Of a stretch of DNA of 64,000 bases, positions 41,268 to 55,391 are shown piece after piece; the stretch's first letter is position 1; the number at the start of each line of letters is the position of its first letter. This DNA comes from Thermotoga sp. Mc24. Its GTDB lineage: Bacteria > Thermotogota > Thermotogae > Thermotogales > Thermotogaceae. The position numbers and the translations under genes were made by a program. The notes under the pieces are model-generated. The model did not search any database, was not told the DNA's origin, and worked only from the letters and a program-made list of their open reading frames with translations. The DNA lies in contig NZ_JSFH01000012.1 in NCBI RefSeq assembly GCF_000784835.1, forward strand, positions 124,001 to 188,000, given 5' to 3'.

Positions 41268-42276
41268 AGCACGAGATCTGTTCGAAACGGTGGTGGTGTG
41301 TGATCTTGTGGAAGAAAGGGCAAACCGCGCCGCTGAACAGTTCGAAAGATCGGGCTTGAGAAGACCCGAGACAACGACGAATTACAGAGAGCTCCTCAAA
41401 AGAGAAGACGTAGACGTGATCTCCATAGCCACCGAGAGTGGAAAACACTACCAGATCACCATGGAGGCGCTCGAAGCCGGAAAACACGTCCTCGTGGAAA
41501 AACCCATGGCCCTTTCGACAAAGCACATGAACGAGATGGTAGAACTCTCGAAGCGAAAGAATCTAAAACTCGGTGTTTTCTTCCAGAACAGATTCAATCC
41601 ACCCGTTCAGGAAGTGAGGAAAAAACTCGATTCGGGGGCGTTTGGAAAGATCTTCTACGCGTCTGTCGCCGTGAGGTGGAACAGAAACGAGGATTACTAC
41701 AAACAGGCGAGCTGGAGAGGTACCTGGGAGATGGACGGCGGGGTCCTGATGAACCAGTCCACGCACGCCATAGATCTTCTTCAGTGGTTCCTCGGAGGAG
41801 AGATAGAGGAGATCTACGGGCACATAGCGAACACGAATCACCCGTACATAGAGGCGGAAGACGAAGGTTTCGCCATCGTGAAGTTCAAAGGCGGGAAGAC
41901 GGGCCTGATAGAAGCAACGAGCAACGTGTTTCCGAGAAACCTAGAAGAGACACTCGCTATCTTCGGTGAGAAAGGAACGGTGGTCATCGGCGGACTCGCC
42001 GTCAACAGGATCCTCACCTGGAGATTCGAAGGGGAAGAGGGTCATCCGTTCATGAATCTACCGGATCCGGACACGGTGTACGGAGACAGTCACAAGTACG
42101 TGTACAGAGATTTCTACGAGGCCGTGACGAACGACAGGAAGCCTTACATCTCTGGAGAAGACGGCAAAAAAGCGGTGGAGATAGTCCTTGGAATATACAG
42201 GTCTTTCCTGGAAGGAAGACCGGTGAAGTACCCCTTCGACTTCTCCACAGAAGAGATGAAAGGAGTAAAGCTTTGA
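41197..42276 (+). CDS. Gfo/Idh/MocA-family oxidoreductase
   Basis: 359 residues. N-terminal NAD(P) fold: IALVGCGRIGQKKHVPALI (GxGxxG), VVVCDLVEERANRAAEQF, IATESGKHYQITMEALEAGK, HVLVEKPMALS with the catalytic-site Lys of EKP. The C-terminal substrate domain has WRGTWEMDGGVLMNQSTHAI DLLQWFLGG. Sequence is close to WbpB-type UDP-GlcNAcA oxidases and other sugar dehydrogenases of surface-glycan pathways. A nucleotide-sugar dehydrogenase lies nearby (42970-44274, opposite strand), which fits such a pathway but does not prove it. RBS AAAGGGAGG before ATG 41197. Confidence 0.82.
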   Translation: MKLRIALVGCGRIGQKKHVPALIEARDLFETVVVCDLVEERANRAAEQFERSGLRRPETTTNYRELLKREDVDVISIATESGKHYQITMEALEAGKHVLVEKPMALSTKHMNEMVELSKRKNLKLGVFFQNRFNPPVQEVRKKLDSGAFGKIFYASVAVRWNRNEDYYKQASWRGTWEMDGGVLMNQSTHAIDLLQWFLGGEIEEIYGHIANTNHPYIEAEDEGFAIVKFKGGKTGLIEATSNVFPRNLEETLAIFGEKGTVVIGGLAVNRILTWRFEGEEGHPFMNLPDPDTVYGDSHKYVYRDFYEAVTNDRKPYISGEDGKKAVEIVLGIYRSFLEGRPVKYPFDFSTEEMKGVKL

Positions 42277-42983
42277 TGAGAAAACGGGCTGTCTATTTCA
42301 TTCTGCTCTTCAACGCGTTCATATTCGTGATGATGACTTTCTCTGGTGTTTTCTCAAACAGGGATCCTATCCTTCAGATGCTTCTTCTGTTGAGATACGG
42401 GGCCCAGTACGGTCCCAGAGTCGATGCGGGAGACTGGTTCAGGTTGATCACCGCCCTGTTCGTCCACGGAGGAATACTCCACATACTGTTCAATTCATAC
42501 GCGCTTTACTACTTTGGCCTGATCGTGGAGGATATATACGGAACGGAGAAGTTCCTGGTCGGTTATTTCTTCACCGGAATCGTGGGTAATCTGGCAACGC
42601 ACGTGTTCTACCACGACACAATCTCCGTCGGGGCTAGTGGTGCCATCTTTGGCCTCATCGGAATACTCTTCGCGGCGGGTTTTCGAAAGGACACACCCTT
42701 CTTCATGAAACCTGTGACCGGCATGTCGCTTCTTCCCATCATTCTGATCAACGTTGTGTACGGATTTCTCCCGGGCACGAACATCAACAACGCGGCTCAT
42801 CTTGGAGGTTTCCTGTCTGGAATGCTTCTTGGATACACGATGAGACCCTTCTCGTGGAAAAGGAGGACCCTCTGGAGGGTCCTCGCGATAGTCGTCGTTT
42901 CGCTCGTCGTTCTCTCTTACGTTTTCCTGATTAGACAGATCCCGGAGATCGACGAAGCGATCAGAAGGTTCAAAGCAGGATGA
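42276..42983 (+). CDS. Rhomboid-family intramembrane serine protease
   Basis: 235 residues with six or seven membrane helices. HGGILHILFNSYALYYFG (conserved HxxxN region), catalytic serine in SVGASGAIFGLIGILF (GASGA) and catalytic histidine in NNAAHLGGFLSGMLLGY. Cleaves membrane proteins within the bilayer. ATG 42276 overlaps the previous TGA (TGATG). The last 14 bases overlap the convergent dehydrogenase gene. A perfect 10-bp hairpin (42863-42884) lies in the coding region. Confidence 0.9.
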   Translation: MRKRAVYFILLFNAFIFVMMTFSGVFSNRDPILQMLLLLRYGAQYGPRVDAGDWFRLITALFVHGGILHILFNSYALYYFGLIVEDIYGTEKFLVGYFFTGIVGNLATHVFYHDTISVGASGAIFGLIGILFAAGFRKDTPFFMKPVTGMSLLPIILINVVYGFLPGTNINNAAHLGGFLSGMLLGYTMRPFSWKRRTLWRVLAIVVVSLVVLSYVFLIRQIPEIDEAIRRFKAG

Positions 42984-44267
42984 TCTTGTCTCTGTTTTCT
43001 TTCACGTCTTTTGTGATGTTTTTGGTGTCGAAGACCACGGGCGCGTTCTTCACAACGAAGTCGTAATCAACTCCGTTCTTGTGGGCGGTCGTGATCACCA
43101 CGATGTCCACGCCTTTCAGGTACTCTTCAGTGAGTTCGACCCGTCGGTGAATCCTGTCTCCTCTCTTCACTTCCGGAACGTAAGGATCGAAGAATTCAAC
43201 TACCGCTTTCTTCTTTTCGAGGTGGTCCCAGACCTTCAGCGCAGGCGACTCCCTCGTGTCGTCTATATCACCCTTGTACGCGACTCCAAGAAGAAGCACT
43301 TTCGAGCCGTTCAAAGGTTTCTTTCTCTCGTTCAGGATGTCCTGAACTCTCATCACCACGTACTCGGGCATGAAGTCGTTTATTTCACCGGCCATCTCCA
43401 CGAGGTCGAGCCTCACGTCGTACTCCTTCGCTTTGTAAGCGAGGTAGAAGGGATCTATCGGGATGCAGTGCCCTCCCGCACCAGGTCCGGGATAGAAGGG
43501 CATGAATCCAAAGGGCTTTGTTGCAGCAGCGTCTATCACTTCCCAGATGTTGATTCCCATTCTTCGCGCGACGATGGCCACTTCGTTTATGAGGGAGATG
43601 TTGACCAGTCTGAAGGTGTTCTCGAGCACCTTCGCCATCTCCGCCGCCCTCGGTGAAGAGACGGTGTGAACGGGTGCCTCGAGTACGTTTTCATAGAGGA
43701 TCTTCGCAAGCTCCGTGCATTTTTCCGTCACACCACCGACCACCTTCGGTGTGTTCTTCGTTTTGTAAATTTTGTTTCCGGGATCCACCCTTTCAGGACT
43801 GAAGGCGAGATAGAAATCCTTCCCGACTTTCAGCCCGGTGGATTCCAGTATGGGCAAGACGACTTCTTCGGTGGTTCCCGGGTAGGTGGTGCTCTCCAGA
43901 ACGACCAGCATTTCTCTGTGGAGGTACTTTGCAATCTCCTTTGCAGTATTTATGACGTAGGTGAGGTCGGGTTCCTTGTACTTCCCGAGCGGTGTTGGAA
44001 CGCATATCGTGACGACGTCGCAGTTCTTCATCTCGGAAAAATCTGTGGTGGCCCTGATCATACCTTTTTCCACGAGATCTTTGAGGTCTTCGTCGACCAC
44101 GTCTCCTATGTAGTTTTCCCCGCGGTTCACCATGTCGACCCTCTTCTTCTGTATGTCGAATCCAAGCACTCTGTACCCCGCTTTTGCCTTTTCAACGGCG
44201 AGCGGGAGTCCCACGTACCCGAGGCCGATCACTCCGAGAAGGGCCGTTTTGCTCAGAAGTTTTTCTT

Positions 44268-44274
<7 letters not shown>
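42970..44274 (-). CDS. Nucleotide-sugar dehydrogenase (WecC/WbpA-like)
   Basis: 434 residues. NAD fold GVIGLGYVGLPLAVEKAKAG (GxGxVG), CDVVTICVPTPLGKYKEPDL, LESTTYPGTTEEVVLP, the catalytic loop FMPFYPGPGAGGHCIPIDPF with active-site Cys, and the UDP-binding C-terminal domain VLLLGVAYKGDIDDTRESPA. Oxidises a UDP-hexose C6 alcohol to the uronic acid in two NAD steps. The CVPTPLGKYKEPDL form is typical of UDP-HexNAc dehydrogenases, so UDP-GlcNAc or UDP-ManNAc is more likely than UDP-glucose. Starts 7 bases inside the upstream radical SAM gene. Confidence 0.88.
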
Positions 44275-47928
<3,654 letters not shown>

Positions 47929-47942
<14 letters not shown>

Positions 47943-49188
47943 AATACGTACCTCCTTTCACATAACCGACAGGGTATTCCAGGAGTTCCACAACCACATC
48001 TTCTGGCAAAAAGTCTGATCGGGCGATTCCCGGGACCCAGAGAATCCGATCTCTTTCATCGACGAGGAGAGGAACCCTGTCTCTGTAGAAAGTTGGGACT
48101 TTCTTCTCGATGAAAACATCTTTCAATTTTCTCTCTCTGCCGTTGACTATTATTCTATCACCTTCTTTTCTGTTTCTGACCCAAAATTTCATAGTGTCTC
48201 TGTTCTTCACCACTCTTATTTTAAACCCTTCTATCTCCAGCGATTCATCTTTCACCTCAACCCGGTATTTTTTCCTGAAAACGGTCTTCCCTACGGCCGT
48301 ATAACCGAAAGATCGCTCGACGAAAGTCCCGCTCCAGAGATCCACTCTCTTCGATTTCAAAGTTTCGATCAGCTTTTCATATTCCGGAATTCTTCCGTAC
48401 ATCTCTTTCAACACCCATCTTGTGACTTCGAGGAAGAGAAAAGGATCTTCCGGTTCATTGAATACAGCGTAATCTTCGTAGAAACAGACATTTTTTTCGA
48501 CAAAATCCTGCACGGTTCTTTCAACGAAATTTCTCAGCAAATGGGTGACAGAAACCAGTCTATAGACAGCATCCTCCACGGTGGGGTTCAATTCTTTCAT
48601 GAGGGGAATTATTCTGTGCCTGATGAAGTTTCTCGTGTATTTGACATCGTAGTTGGTTTCGTCAACGACGTATGGAACACCGTTCTTCCTGGCGTACTCT
48701 TCTATTTCAGACCTCTTGAAGACAAGAAGAGGTCTGATGAACTCTTCTCTTTTTGGAGAAATGCAGGCAAGACCGAGAGGGCCTGTTCCTCTTACCAGCC
48801 TGTGGACGACCGTTTCCAGAAGATCGTTCTTGTGATGTGCGAGGGCGATCTTCGTGGCACCGACTTTCTCTGCTGTTTTCTTCAGAAAATCATATCTTAT
48901 CTCTCTTGCGATCTCTTCCAGTGTCTTACCCGAATCTCTCCAGAGGGAAGGAACATCCACCTCTGCTATTTCTACAGGAACGTTCCACTGGCGACAGATC
49001 TTTTCCACAAACTCCCTGTCCCTTTTGGAAGACTCTCTTATCCTGTGATCGAGGTGAGCCGCTGTGACCGTTATTTTCAAAGGGAGGGAGAATTTTTTCA
49101 GAACGTACAGGAGGGTCATCGAATCTATTCCGCCGGAGACTGCTACCAACACGTGTTCTCCTTCTTCAAGCAGCTTTTCTTCCTTCAA
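47929..49188 (-). CDS. tilS: tRNA(Ile)-lysidine synthase
   Basis: 419 residues from the first common start codon. PP-loop LVAVSGGIDSMTLLYVLKKF, VTAAHLDHRIRESSKRDREF, LAHHKNDLLETVVHRLVRGT, and the C-terminal KVPTFYRDRVPLLVDERDRI and LWVPGIARSD. Converts C34 of tRNA-Ile(CAU) to lysidine. The family's N-terminal helix (DEFEERFLNFLKEEKLLEEG) is encoded in frame upstream, but only rare start codons exist there: ATT at about 49226 has GGAGGGG eight bases before it. The true start is therefore probably further out than 49188. The tRNA-Thr gene lies just upstream on the same strand. Confidence 0.88.
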
Positions 49189-49251
49189 AAAATTCAGAAA
49201 TCTTTCTTCAAATTCGTCGGAAATGTTTCACACCCCTCCATTAAAAAGAAA

Positions 49252-49327
49252 TGGAGCCAGCGGTGGGACTCGAACCCACAACCTGCGCATTACGAATGCG
49301 CCGCTCTGCCGGTTGAGCTACGCTGGC
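49252..49327 (-). tRNA. tRNA-Thr (anticodon CGT)
   Basis: 76 bases including an encoded 3' CCA. Acceptor stem GCCAGCG / CGCTGGC, D-arm with TAGCTCAACCGGCAGAGC, anticodon stem GCGCA-TTCGTAA-TGCGC (anticodon CGT, reads ACG), T-arm GTGGG-TTCGAGT-CCCAC. TTTCTTTTT follows the CCA and may end transcription or merge into tilS. Confidence 0.93.
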
Positions 49328-49342
49328 CTCCCTCTGGTTTCT

Positions 49343-49370
49343 ATTTTACCAGTCACACAGGAATTTTCAA
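49343..49370 (-). promoter_or_regulatory. Promoter of tRNA-Thr
   Basis: Minus-strand TTGAAA (49365-49370), 16-bp spacer, TAAAAT (49343-49348), 16 bases before the tRNA 5' end. The same -35 region overlaps the upstream region of the divergent proC promoter. Confidence 0.65.
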
Positions 49371-49385
49371 GACCTCTTCAGGTTG

Positions 49386-49391
49386 TATAAT
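49386..49391 (+). promoter_or_regulatory. -10 box (TATAAT) for proC
   Basis: TATAAT 27 bases before ATG 49418. TTTCAA at 49365-49370 may be its -35 (15-bp spacing). Confidence 0.45.
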
Positions 49392-49417
49392 ATCCAAAAA
49401 GACCGGGAGGGAAGATC

Positions 49418-50185
49418 ATGACGATCGGTATCGTCGGTGTTGGAAACATGGGTTCAATCTTCGCAGAGAAATTCTCGAAAGAGGCTGAAAGGATTTTCCT
49501 TGTTGAAAAAGACAGAGAAAAACTCTCCCGATTCAATGCGTTTCCATACGAAGTTGCCGATCTGGAAAAAGTTCGTGAGGCAGATCTGATAGTTCTCGCG
49601 GTCAAACCTCAGGATTCCCACATTGCGCTCAGTACACTGAAGGGTTTCGACGGAATTTTTCTTTCGATAGTTGCCGGCCTGAGAATCGAAGAGATAAGAA
49701 AGTACGATATTCAAAAGGTGGCAAGGGTTATGCCGAACGTCGCTGTGAGAGTGGGAGAAGGTGTGCTCGCCGCAGCCTTCAGCACCGACATGAGCCTTGA
49801 AGAAAGAAATCTCGTCAAATCACTCCTTGAAAAACTCGGTTTCGTCGTTGAAATAGAGGAGAAACTTTTCTCAGCCATCACCGCTCTAACCGGAAGTGGC
49901 CCGGCCTTCATCTTCGTCATGGTGGAGGCATTCCTCGATGCTGCACTGAAGATGGGGATCCCATTTGATACGGCAAAAAAACTCGTTTACAGGCTCTTCA
50001 GAGGTTCCGCGGAGCTTTTAATAGAGACGGACGAACATCCGGCTCTGTGGAAACACAGGGTGAGCTCTCCGGCCGGAACAACCATAGAAGGACTCATCAC
50101 AATGGAGAGGTTCGCCGTGAGAAGTGGTGTTATAGAGTCTCTGGTGTCTTCTTACAAAAGGGCACTCGAACTGGAGGAAAAGTGA
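49418..50185 (+). CDS. proC: Pyrroline-5-carboxylate reductase
   Basis: 255 residues, last step of proline synthesis (P5C to proline with NAD(P)H). N-terminal GIVGVGNMGSIFAEKFSKEA, LIVLAVKPQDSHIALS, VARVMPNVAVRVGEGVLAAA, LTGSGPAFIFVMVEAFLDAA, and the signature WKHRVSSPAGTTIEGLITME R. RBS GGGAGGGAAG. The next gene starts on the base after its stop codon. Confidence 0.93.
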   Translation: MTIGIVGVGNMGSIFAEKFSKEAERIFLVEKDREKLSRFNAFPYEVADLEKVREADLIVLAVKPQDSHIALSTLKGFDGIFLSIVAGLRIEEIRKYDIQKVARVMPNVAVRVGEGVLAAAFSTDMSLEERNLVKSLLEKLGFVVEIEEKLFSAITALTGSGPAFIFVMVEAFLDAALKMGIPFDTAKKLVYRLFRGSAELLIETDEHPALWKHRVSSPAGTTIEGLITMERFAVRSGVIESLVSSYKRALELEEK

Positions 50186-50725
50186 ATGTTTCCACGAAAG
50201 GAACTCCTGAAAGACGGTTCTCTGCTCCTGATAAGAGAAGCCAGCATCTGGGACGCGAAAAGAATCGTGGAGTACATGAAAGAAGTAACATCGGAAACGG
50301 ATTTTCTGATCACCCGACCGGATGAGGTTTACGATGTTTCCACGGAAAGAAACTACATAAGAATGTACAGAAACAACCCCGGAAAACTCATGATAGTGGG
50401 AGAGATAAACCGAGAAATCGTTTCCCTGCTGACCTTCACAGGATTCGGAAGAAAGAGGACGAAGCACGTTGGAGAAATAGGCATAAGTGTGAAAAAGAGA
50501 TACTGGGGTATTGGAATCGGCACCAGAATGATCACGAGCGCTATAGAATGGGCACGCAAGAACGGTTTCGTAAGGATCCAGCTCGAAGTTCTGAAATCGA
50601 ACGAAAGAGCCATAAGTCTCTACAGAAAACTCGGCTTCGAACTCGAGGGAATAAAGAGAAAAGCCGTCAGAAGGGACGACGGCTCTTTTGAAGATGTGCT
50701 TGTCATGGCGCTTCTTCTGGATTAG
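50186..50725 (+). CDS. GNAT-family N-acetyltransferase (RimJ/RimL-like)
   Basis: 179 residues: SLLLIREASIWDAKRIVEYM, MIVGEINREIVSLLTFTGFG, VGEIGISVKKRYWGIGIGTR MI (acetyl-CoA loop Q/RxxGxG/A as RYWGIGIGTRM), FVRIQLEVLKSNERAISLYR KLGFELEGIKRKAVRRDDGS. These are the features of spermidine/ribosomal-protein type acetyltransferases. Directly follows proC. Acceptor unknown. Confidence 0.85.
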   Translation: MFPRKELLKDGSLLLIREASIWDAKRIVEYMKEVTSETDFLITRPDEVYDVSTERNYIRMYRNNPGKLMIVGEINREIVSLLTFTGFGRKRTKHVGEIGISVKKRYWGIGIGTRMITSAIEWARKNGFVRIQLEVLKSNERAISLYRKLGFELEGIKRKAVRRDDGSFEDVLVMALLLD

Positions 50726-53700
50726 AAAAGTGTGAACTGTTCCGTTTCTGGAAGGTCTCTGAGAACCCCCAAACTCTTCATCAGCTCTATGTGATTTTTG
50801 TTGACTTTGGTTCTCTTCATGAGGTCTTCCACCGAAGTGAACGGTTTTTCTTCCCTGGCTCTGACGATCGATTCGGCCACACTGTCACCCAGTCCTGGAA
50901 GTTTGTTGAAGGGAATCCTCAACGAGTTTCCTTCTATCAGAAATTTTTTCGCGTCGGATTTGAAGATGTCGGGTGGCAGGAAGGAAAAACCTCTCAGTAT
51001 CATTTCCAGAGCAACTTCCAGAACGCTCTCTTCGTTCTTCTTCTGAGCGTCTTTACCGGGCATCGCTTTGAGTTCTCTCAAGCGCCTCTTTATGGCGTCC
51101 TTTCCTTTAAGGACGAGAACCGGATCGAACTGATCACCCTTTATCGTGAAGTAAGCCGCGTAAAACTGAAGAGGGTAGTGAACCTTGAAGTAAGCGATCC
51201 TGAAGGCCATGCTCACATAAGCCACAGCGTGAGCCTTCGGGAAGAGATATTTGATCCTCTTACATGATTCGATGAACCAATCTGGAACCTTCAGCCTTCT
51301 CATTTCACTCTCCATTTCTTCCGTGATACCCTTTCCCTTTCTGACGTTTTCCATGATCTTGAAGGCGAGGGACGGTTCCATTCCCTTGTGTATGAGGAAG
51401 TTCATGATGTCGTCTCTACACGAGATAACCTCGGAGAGCTTGGCGTAGCCGAGGTTTATCCAGTCACGCGCGTTGTTCAACCAGACGTCTGTACCGTGTG
51501 ACAGTCCTGAGATCCTCACAAGTTCTGCAAAGCTCTTTGGCCTCGTTTCAACGAGCATGCCCCTCACAAATTCGGTTCCAAACTCTGGAATACCGTACGT
51601 TCCCACATCGCTTTCCAGCTCAACTGGATCCACACCGAGGGGCTTCACAGAACTGAATATGGCGAGCGTGTCGGGGTCATCCATGGGAATCGTCATAGGG
51701 TCAATTCCGGTGAGGTCTTTTAGCATCTTGATGAAAGTAGGATCATCGTGACCGAGTGCATCTATCTTCACCAGATCGTCGTGGATCGTTTCGTACGCGA
51801 AGTGCGTGGTGAACACTCCCGCGTTTCTATCGTTGGCTGGATACTGTATCGGAGTGAAATCGTAGACTTCTTTGTCCTTAGGTATGATCATGAGACCGCC
51901 CGGATGTTGGCCCGTCGTTCTCTTCACACCAGTGATCATGGAAGCGAGCCTTTCCATCTCTGCTTTTCTGAGCTTCTTTCCAGTTTTTTCTTCGTAGCTT
52001 CTCACGTAACCCACCGCACTTCTTTCCGCGATGGTGTTTATGGTTCCTGCCCTGTAGACGTGGTCTTTCCCGAAGAGTTCTTCCACGAAACGATGAGCTC
52101 GTTCCTGATACTCTCCCGAGAAGTTGAGATCGATGTCGGGAACCTTGTCACCCTCGAACCCCATGAACGTTTCAAACGGTATGTCGTGACCGTCTTTTTT
52201 GAGAGGAACACCGCACACTGGACAGTTTTTGTCGGGAAGGTCGTAACCCGCTCCGTACCTGTCGTCTTCGACAACCTCGAAGTATTTGCACTCCGGACAC
52301 CGGTAGTGTGGTGGTAGAGGATTCACCTCGGTTATTCCGAGGAGATTGGCCACGAGTGAAGATCCAACGGATCCTCTGGATCCAACCACGTAACCATCGC
52401 TCAGAGATTTCTGAACAAGCTCTTGAGCGATGAGATAGAGAACGGCGTACCCGTGATCTATGATGGCACTCAGTTCTCTTTCCACACGCTTTTGAACGAT
52501 TTCGGGAAGTGGATCACCGTAGATCTCGTACGCCCTCTTCATGGTGAGGTTCCTCACTATTTCGTCGGCGTTCTCTATGATTGGCGGATGGAGCTTCTTC
52601 TCAAGAGGTTGCACTTCTTCGATCGTATCGGCTATTCTGTTGGGATTCTCTATTACCACTTCCCTTGCGATCTCTTCATCTTCGAATATCTCCATCGCTT
52701 TCTCGAGCATCTCTTCGGTCGTTCTGAGGTAGAGTGCGGGCTGGTTTTCAAAGTTCCTGTTCCCCTGAGGTGCCAGAAGCGCTGCTCTGCCTTTGGCGTC
52801 TTCTGGATCTAAGAAGTGAACATCACCGGTCATGACGACGAACTTGTTCAGCTTTTTCGCTATTCTATAGAGCCTTCGGTACACTTCTTTGAGTCTTTCT
52901 CTGTCCAGGTCCTCCTCGTCCTCTGCTACAACGTCGAGTGGCATGACTTCTATGTAATCGTAGAACTTTGCGATCTCCTCGAGTTCTGAATCGCTCGCTC
53001 CTTCGAGGGCGGCACGTCCGAGTTCACCGGAAATACACGCACTTCCCACAAGCAGCCCCTCTCTGTTTTCGATGAGATCACTCTTGAGGATCCTCGGAAC
53101 ACCGTAGAAGTACTTTATATAGGAGTCAGAAACCAGCTTGTAGAGGTTTTTCAATCCCTTTTTGTTCTGAACAAGGATCGTGCAGTGGAAAGGTTTCAAC
53201 GCGGTGTAATCTATCGTATCTTTCAACTTTTCCATTTCTGAAAGCTTCGTGATTCCGATCTTCTTCATCATCTCAACGAACCTGAGGAAAACCTGAGCGG
53301 TGACCCTCGCGTCATCCAGGGCCCTGTGGTGCCGGAAAGGACCCAGTCCGAGCTTTTCCACAACGGAATCCAGAGAGTAGCTTCTCAGTTTTAGAAGGGA
53401 TTTCGCGAGGGCGAGCGTATCTATGTAGGGTCTTTCCCAGTTCAACCCCATCACTTTTTTGATCCACAGCCTCAGAAATCTGTAGTCGAAGTTGGCGTTG
53501 TGGGCAACGATGATGGAATTTTCCAGAAAACCAAGGAATTCCGGCAGAACTTCCTCGATGCTTCTTTTGTTTTCCAGCATCTCTTGAGTGATTCCGGTGA
53601 TCTCCGAGCTCCTTCTTGAAATCTCCCTGGAAGGCTTTATGAGAGTGTGGTACTCATCCACTATCTGCCCACCCTGTATCTTCACTGCTCCTATCTCGAT

Positions 53701-54825
53701 GATCTCATCCACCTGGGGGTCGAGACCCGTCGTTTCGAAGTCGAGAACAACGAACGTGGCATTTTCGAACGATGAATCGTCGGAAAGATTCCGTATGACG
53801 GGTTCTACATCACTCACCAGATACGCTTCGATACCGAAGATGGGTTTTATTCCAGCTTCTTTCGCCGCGTCGTAGAAATAAGGTATCGCCTGAACGTTCC
53901 CATGATCCGTGAGGGCTACTGCGGGGAATCCCCATTCCTTGGCTCGTTTCACATATTCGTTCACATCCGTTATCGCGTCCTGATCGCTGAACTTGGTGTG
54001 GGCGTGGAGTTCTACCCTCTTAACCGGGGAGTTGTCCATCCTCTTCGCTTCGGGAAGCTTTGTGATTCCCTTCACGTAAAGGGCGGGCTCCCCGTTTTCG
54101 AGAAGGAGGTCTCCTGTAGCAACGATGACGTCCCCAACCGATACCTTCCCCTCGACCCTTTCAACGTCGTTGAAAACTTTGCAGATCAGAGAATCCTCTC
54201 CGTCCGTCAGATAAATCAGAAGGACCGCCTTTTTACCCTCAACTTTTTCTATTTTGAAGACCTTGCCCTTCACCGATGTCTTTTTGTTGTACTCGAAAAC
54301 TTTCGAGGGAGTGAAGACGATCTTTCTGGGCTTCTGTCCAAAGATGTGGTTTTCGTCCTCGATCTTCACTTCTTCACCCTTTGGTTCTTCTCCCTTTTCT
54401 GGTTGTGGTAATTCTTTTTTCAAGAGATCTTCTGGAAGTTCCACGACTTCAAGCATGATCTCCGTTCCGGGAGGCAGCAATTCATCGAGCTGTTTTTTCG
54501 TACTCCTGAGTTTGGAGGCGATCCTGTCCCGTGCGAAATCTCCTAGTACCTTCAGAATCAATCTGTTTCCCTCGAAAACAACATCCTTTATGTAAGGGAC
54601 GTTACCGTTGAGGAGGGAGAGTATCTTCTCTTTTAGATTCCCGTTGTTTTTTTGTACACCGTTCACGATGACTCGAAACCGCGTTTCCTTCTCAAGTAAA
54701 CGAACAAGATTCTCCACTTCGGTGGAAAATTTTCCTACAGAAACGAGAACCACACCAGCGTCGGGATCTATCTCTATACTCTCGAGTGTTACATCTTTCC
54801 ATTTCAGATTTTCAATTTTCTCCAT
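50722..54825 (-). CDS. polC: DNA polymerase III alpha subunit, PolC type
   Basis: 1367 residues. Order of domains: N-terminal domain, OB fold ([20 protein letters not shown]), PHP ([20 protein letters not shown]) split by a DEDD proofreading exonuclease ([20 protein letters not shown] ... [10 protein letters not shown]), then polymerase core ([20 protein letters not shown], zinc-finger-like [10 protein letters not shown] / [12 protein letters not shown], catalytic [19 protein letters not shown]) and C-terminal helix-hairpin-helix ([20 protein letters not shown]). Replicative polymerase of Thermotoga and Firmicutes. Overlaps ruvC by 14 bases. Its 3' end overlaps the convergent acetyltransferase by 4. 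Confidence 0.95.
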   Translation of the reverse strand: MEKIENLKWKDVTLESIEIDPDAGVVLVSVGKFSTEVENLVRLLEKETRFRVIVNGVQKNNGNLKEKILSLLNGNVPYIKDVVFEGNRLILKVLGDFARDRIASKLRSTKKQLDELLPPGTEIMLEVVELPEDLLKKELPQPEKGEEPKGEEVKIEDENHIFGQKPRKIVFTPSKVFEYNKKTSVKGKVFKIEKVEGKKAVLLIYLTDGEDSLICKVFNDVERVEGKVSVGDVIVATGDLLLENGEPALYVKGITKLPEAKRMDNSPVKRVELHAHTKFSDQDAITDVNEYVKRAKEWGFPAVALTDHGNVQAIPYFYDAAKEAGIKPIFGIEAYLVSDVEPVIRNLSDDSSFENATFVVLDFETTGLDPQVDEIIEIGAVKIQGGQIVDEYHTLIKPSREISRRSSEITGITQEMLENKRSIEEVLPEFLGFLENSIIVAHNANFDYRFLRLWIKKVMGLNWERPYIDTLALAKSLLKLRSYSLDSVVEKLGLGPFRHHRALDDARVTAQVFLRFVEMMKKIGITKLSEMEKLKDTIDYTALKPFHCTILVQNKKGLKNLYKLVSDSYIKYFYGVPRILKSDLIENREGLLVGSACISGELGRAALEGASDSELEEIAKFYDYIEVMPLDVVAEDEEDLDRERLKEVYRRLYRIAKKLNKFVVMTGDVHFLDPEDAKGRAALLAPQGNRNFENQPALYLRTTEEMLEKAMEIFEDEEIAREVVIENPNRIADTIEEVQPLEKKLHPPIIENADEIVRNLTMKRAYEIYGDPLPEIVQKRVERELSAIIDHGYAVLYLIAQELVQKSLSDGYVVGSRGSVGSSLVANLLGITEVNPLPPHYRCPECKYFEVVEDDRYGAGYDLPDKNCPVCGVPLKKDGHDIPFETFMGFEGDKVPDIDLNFSGEYQERAHRFVEELFGKDHVYRAGTINTIAERSAVGYVRSYEEKTGKKLRKAEMERLASMITGVKRTTGQHPGGLMIIPKDKEVYDFTPIQYPANDRNAGVFTTHFAYETIHDDLVKIDALGHDDPTFIKMLKDLTGIDPMTIPMDDPDTLAIFSSVKPLGVDPVELESDVGTYGIPEFGTEFVRGMLVETRPKSFAELVRISGLSHGTDVWLNNARDWINLGYAKLSEVISCRDDIMNFLIHKGMEPSLAFKIMENVRKGKGITEEMESEMRRLKVPDWFIESCKRIKYLFPKAHAVAYVSMAFRIAYFKVHYPLQFYAAYFTIKGDQFDPVLVLKGKDAIKRRLRELKAMPGKDAQKKNEESVLEVALEMILRGFSFLPPDIFKSDAKKFLIEGNSLRIPFNKLPGLGDSVAESIVRAREEKPFTSVEDLMKRTKVNKNHIELMKSLGVLRDLPETEQFTLF

Positions 54826-55318
54826 GTGTTACCCTCCTTGTTCTGCTCTGAAGGGCGTGACACCAAGCTATGGCGAGTGCGTCCGCCGCATCGTCGGGTC
54901 TGGGAATTTCCGAAAGGTTCAGAAAACGCTTTATATTTTCCTGAATCTGCTTCTTACTTGCCCTTCCATATCCCGACAGCGAAACCTTCACTTCGTTCGG
55001 TGCGTATTCAAAGACAGGTATGTTTTTTTCCGCGAGAGCGAGAAGAAGTACACCACGTGCCTCCCCCACACCTATGGCAGTGGTAACGTTCTTCACAAAG
55101 AACAGCTTTTCCATGGCGCATTCGTCTGGAGAGAAGCGCTCAAGAACTTTCAAAAATTCTTCGTATATTCGCTTCAGTCTCTTTTCTCCTGGGAAATCTT
55201 TGGGAGTCTCTATCGTTCCGTGGAAAACGTGAGAGATCCTGTTTCCAGACACTTCAATGATGCCTATTCCCACAATTCCATAGCCGGGATCTACCCCAAG
55301 GATCCTCAAGGAACCCAA
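54812..55318 (-). CDS. ruvC: Holliday-junction resolvase RuvC
   Basis: 168 residues. Acidic residues in [59 protein letters not shown] and [20 protein letters not shown]. Dimeric nuclease that resolves Holliday junctions. Upstream of polC with overlap; ruvA and ruvB are not in this window. Confidence 0.93.
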   Translation of the reverse strand: MGSLRILGVDPGYGIVGIGIIEVSGNRISHVFHGTIETPKDFPGEKRLKRIYEEFLKVLERFSPDECAMEKLFFVKNVTTAIGVGEARGVLLLALAEKNIPVFEYAPNEVKVSLSGYGRASKKQIQENIKRFLNLSEIPRPDDAADALAIAWCHALQSRTRRVTHGEN

Positions 55319-55391
55319 CCTCCATTATACTGTTCACATATTTTCGTTTTCTATACCTTGTGTTTAAGAGAAGGGTGTTTTTTCCAAACCG

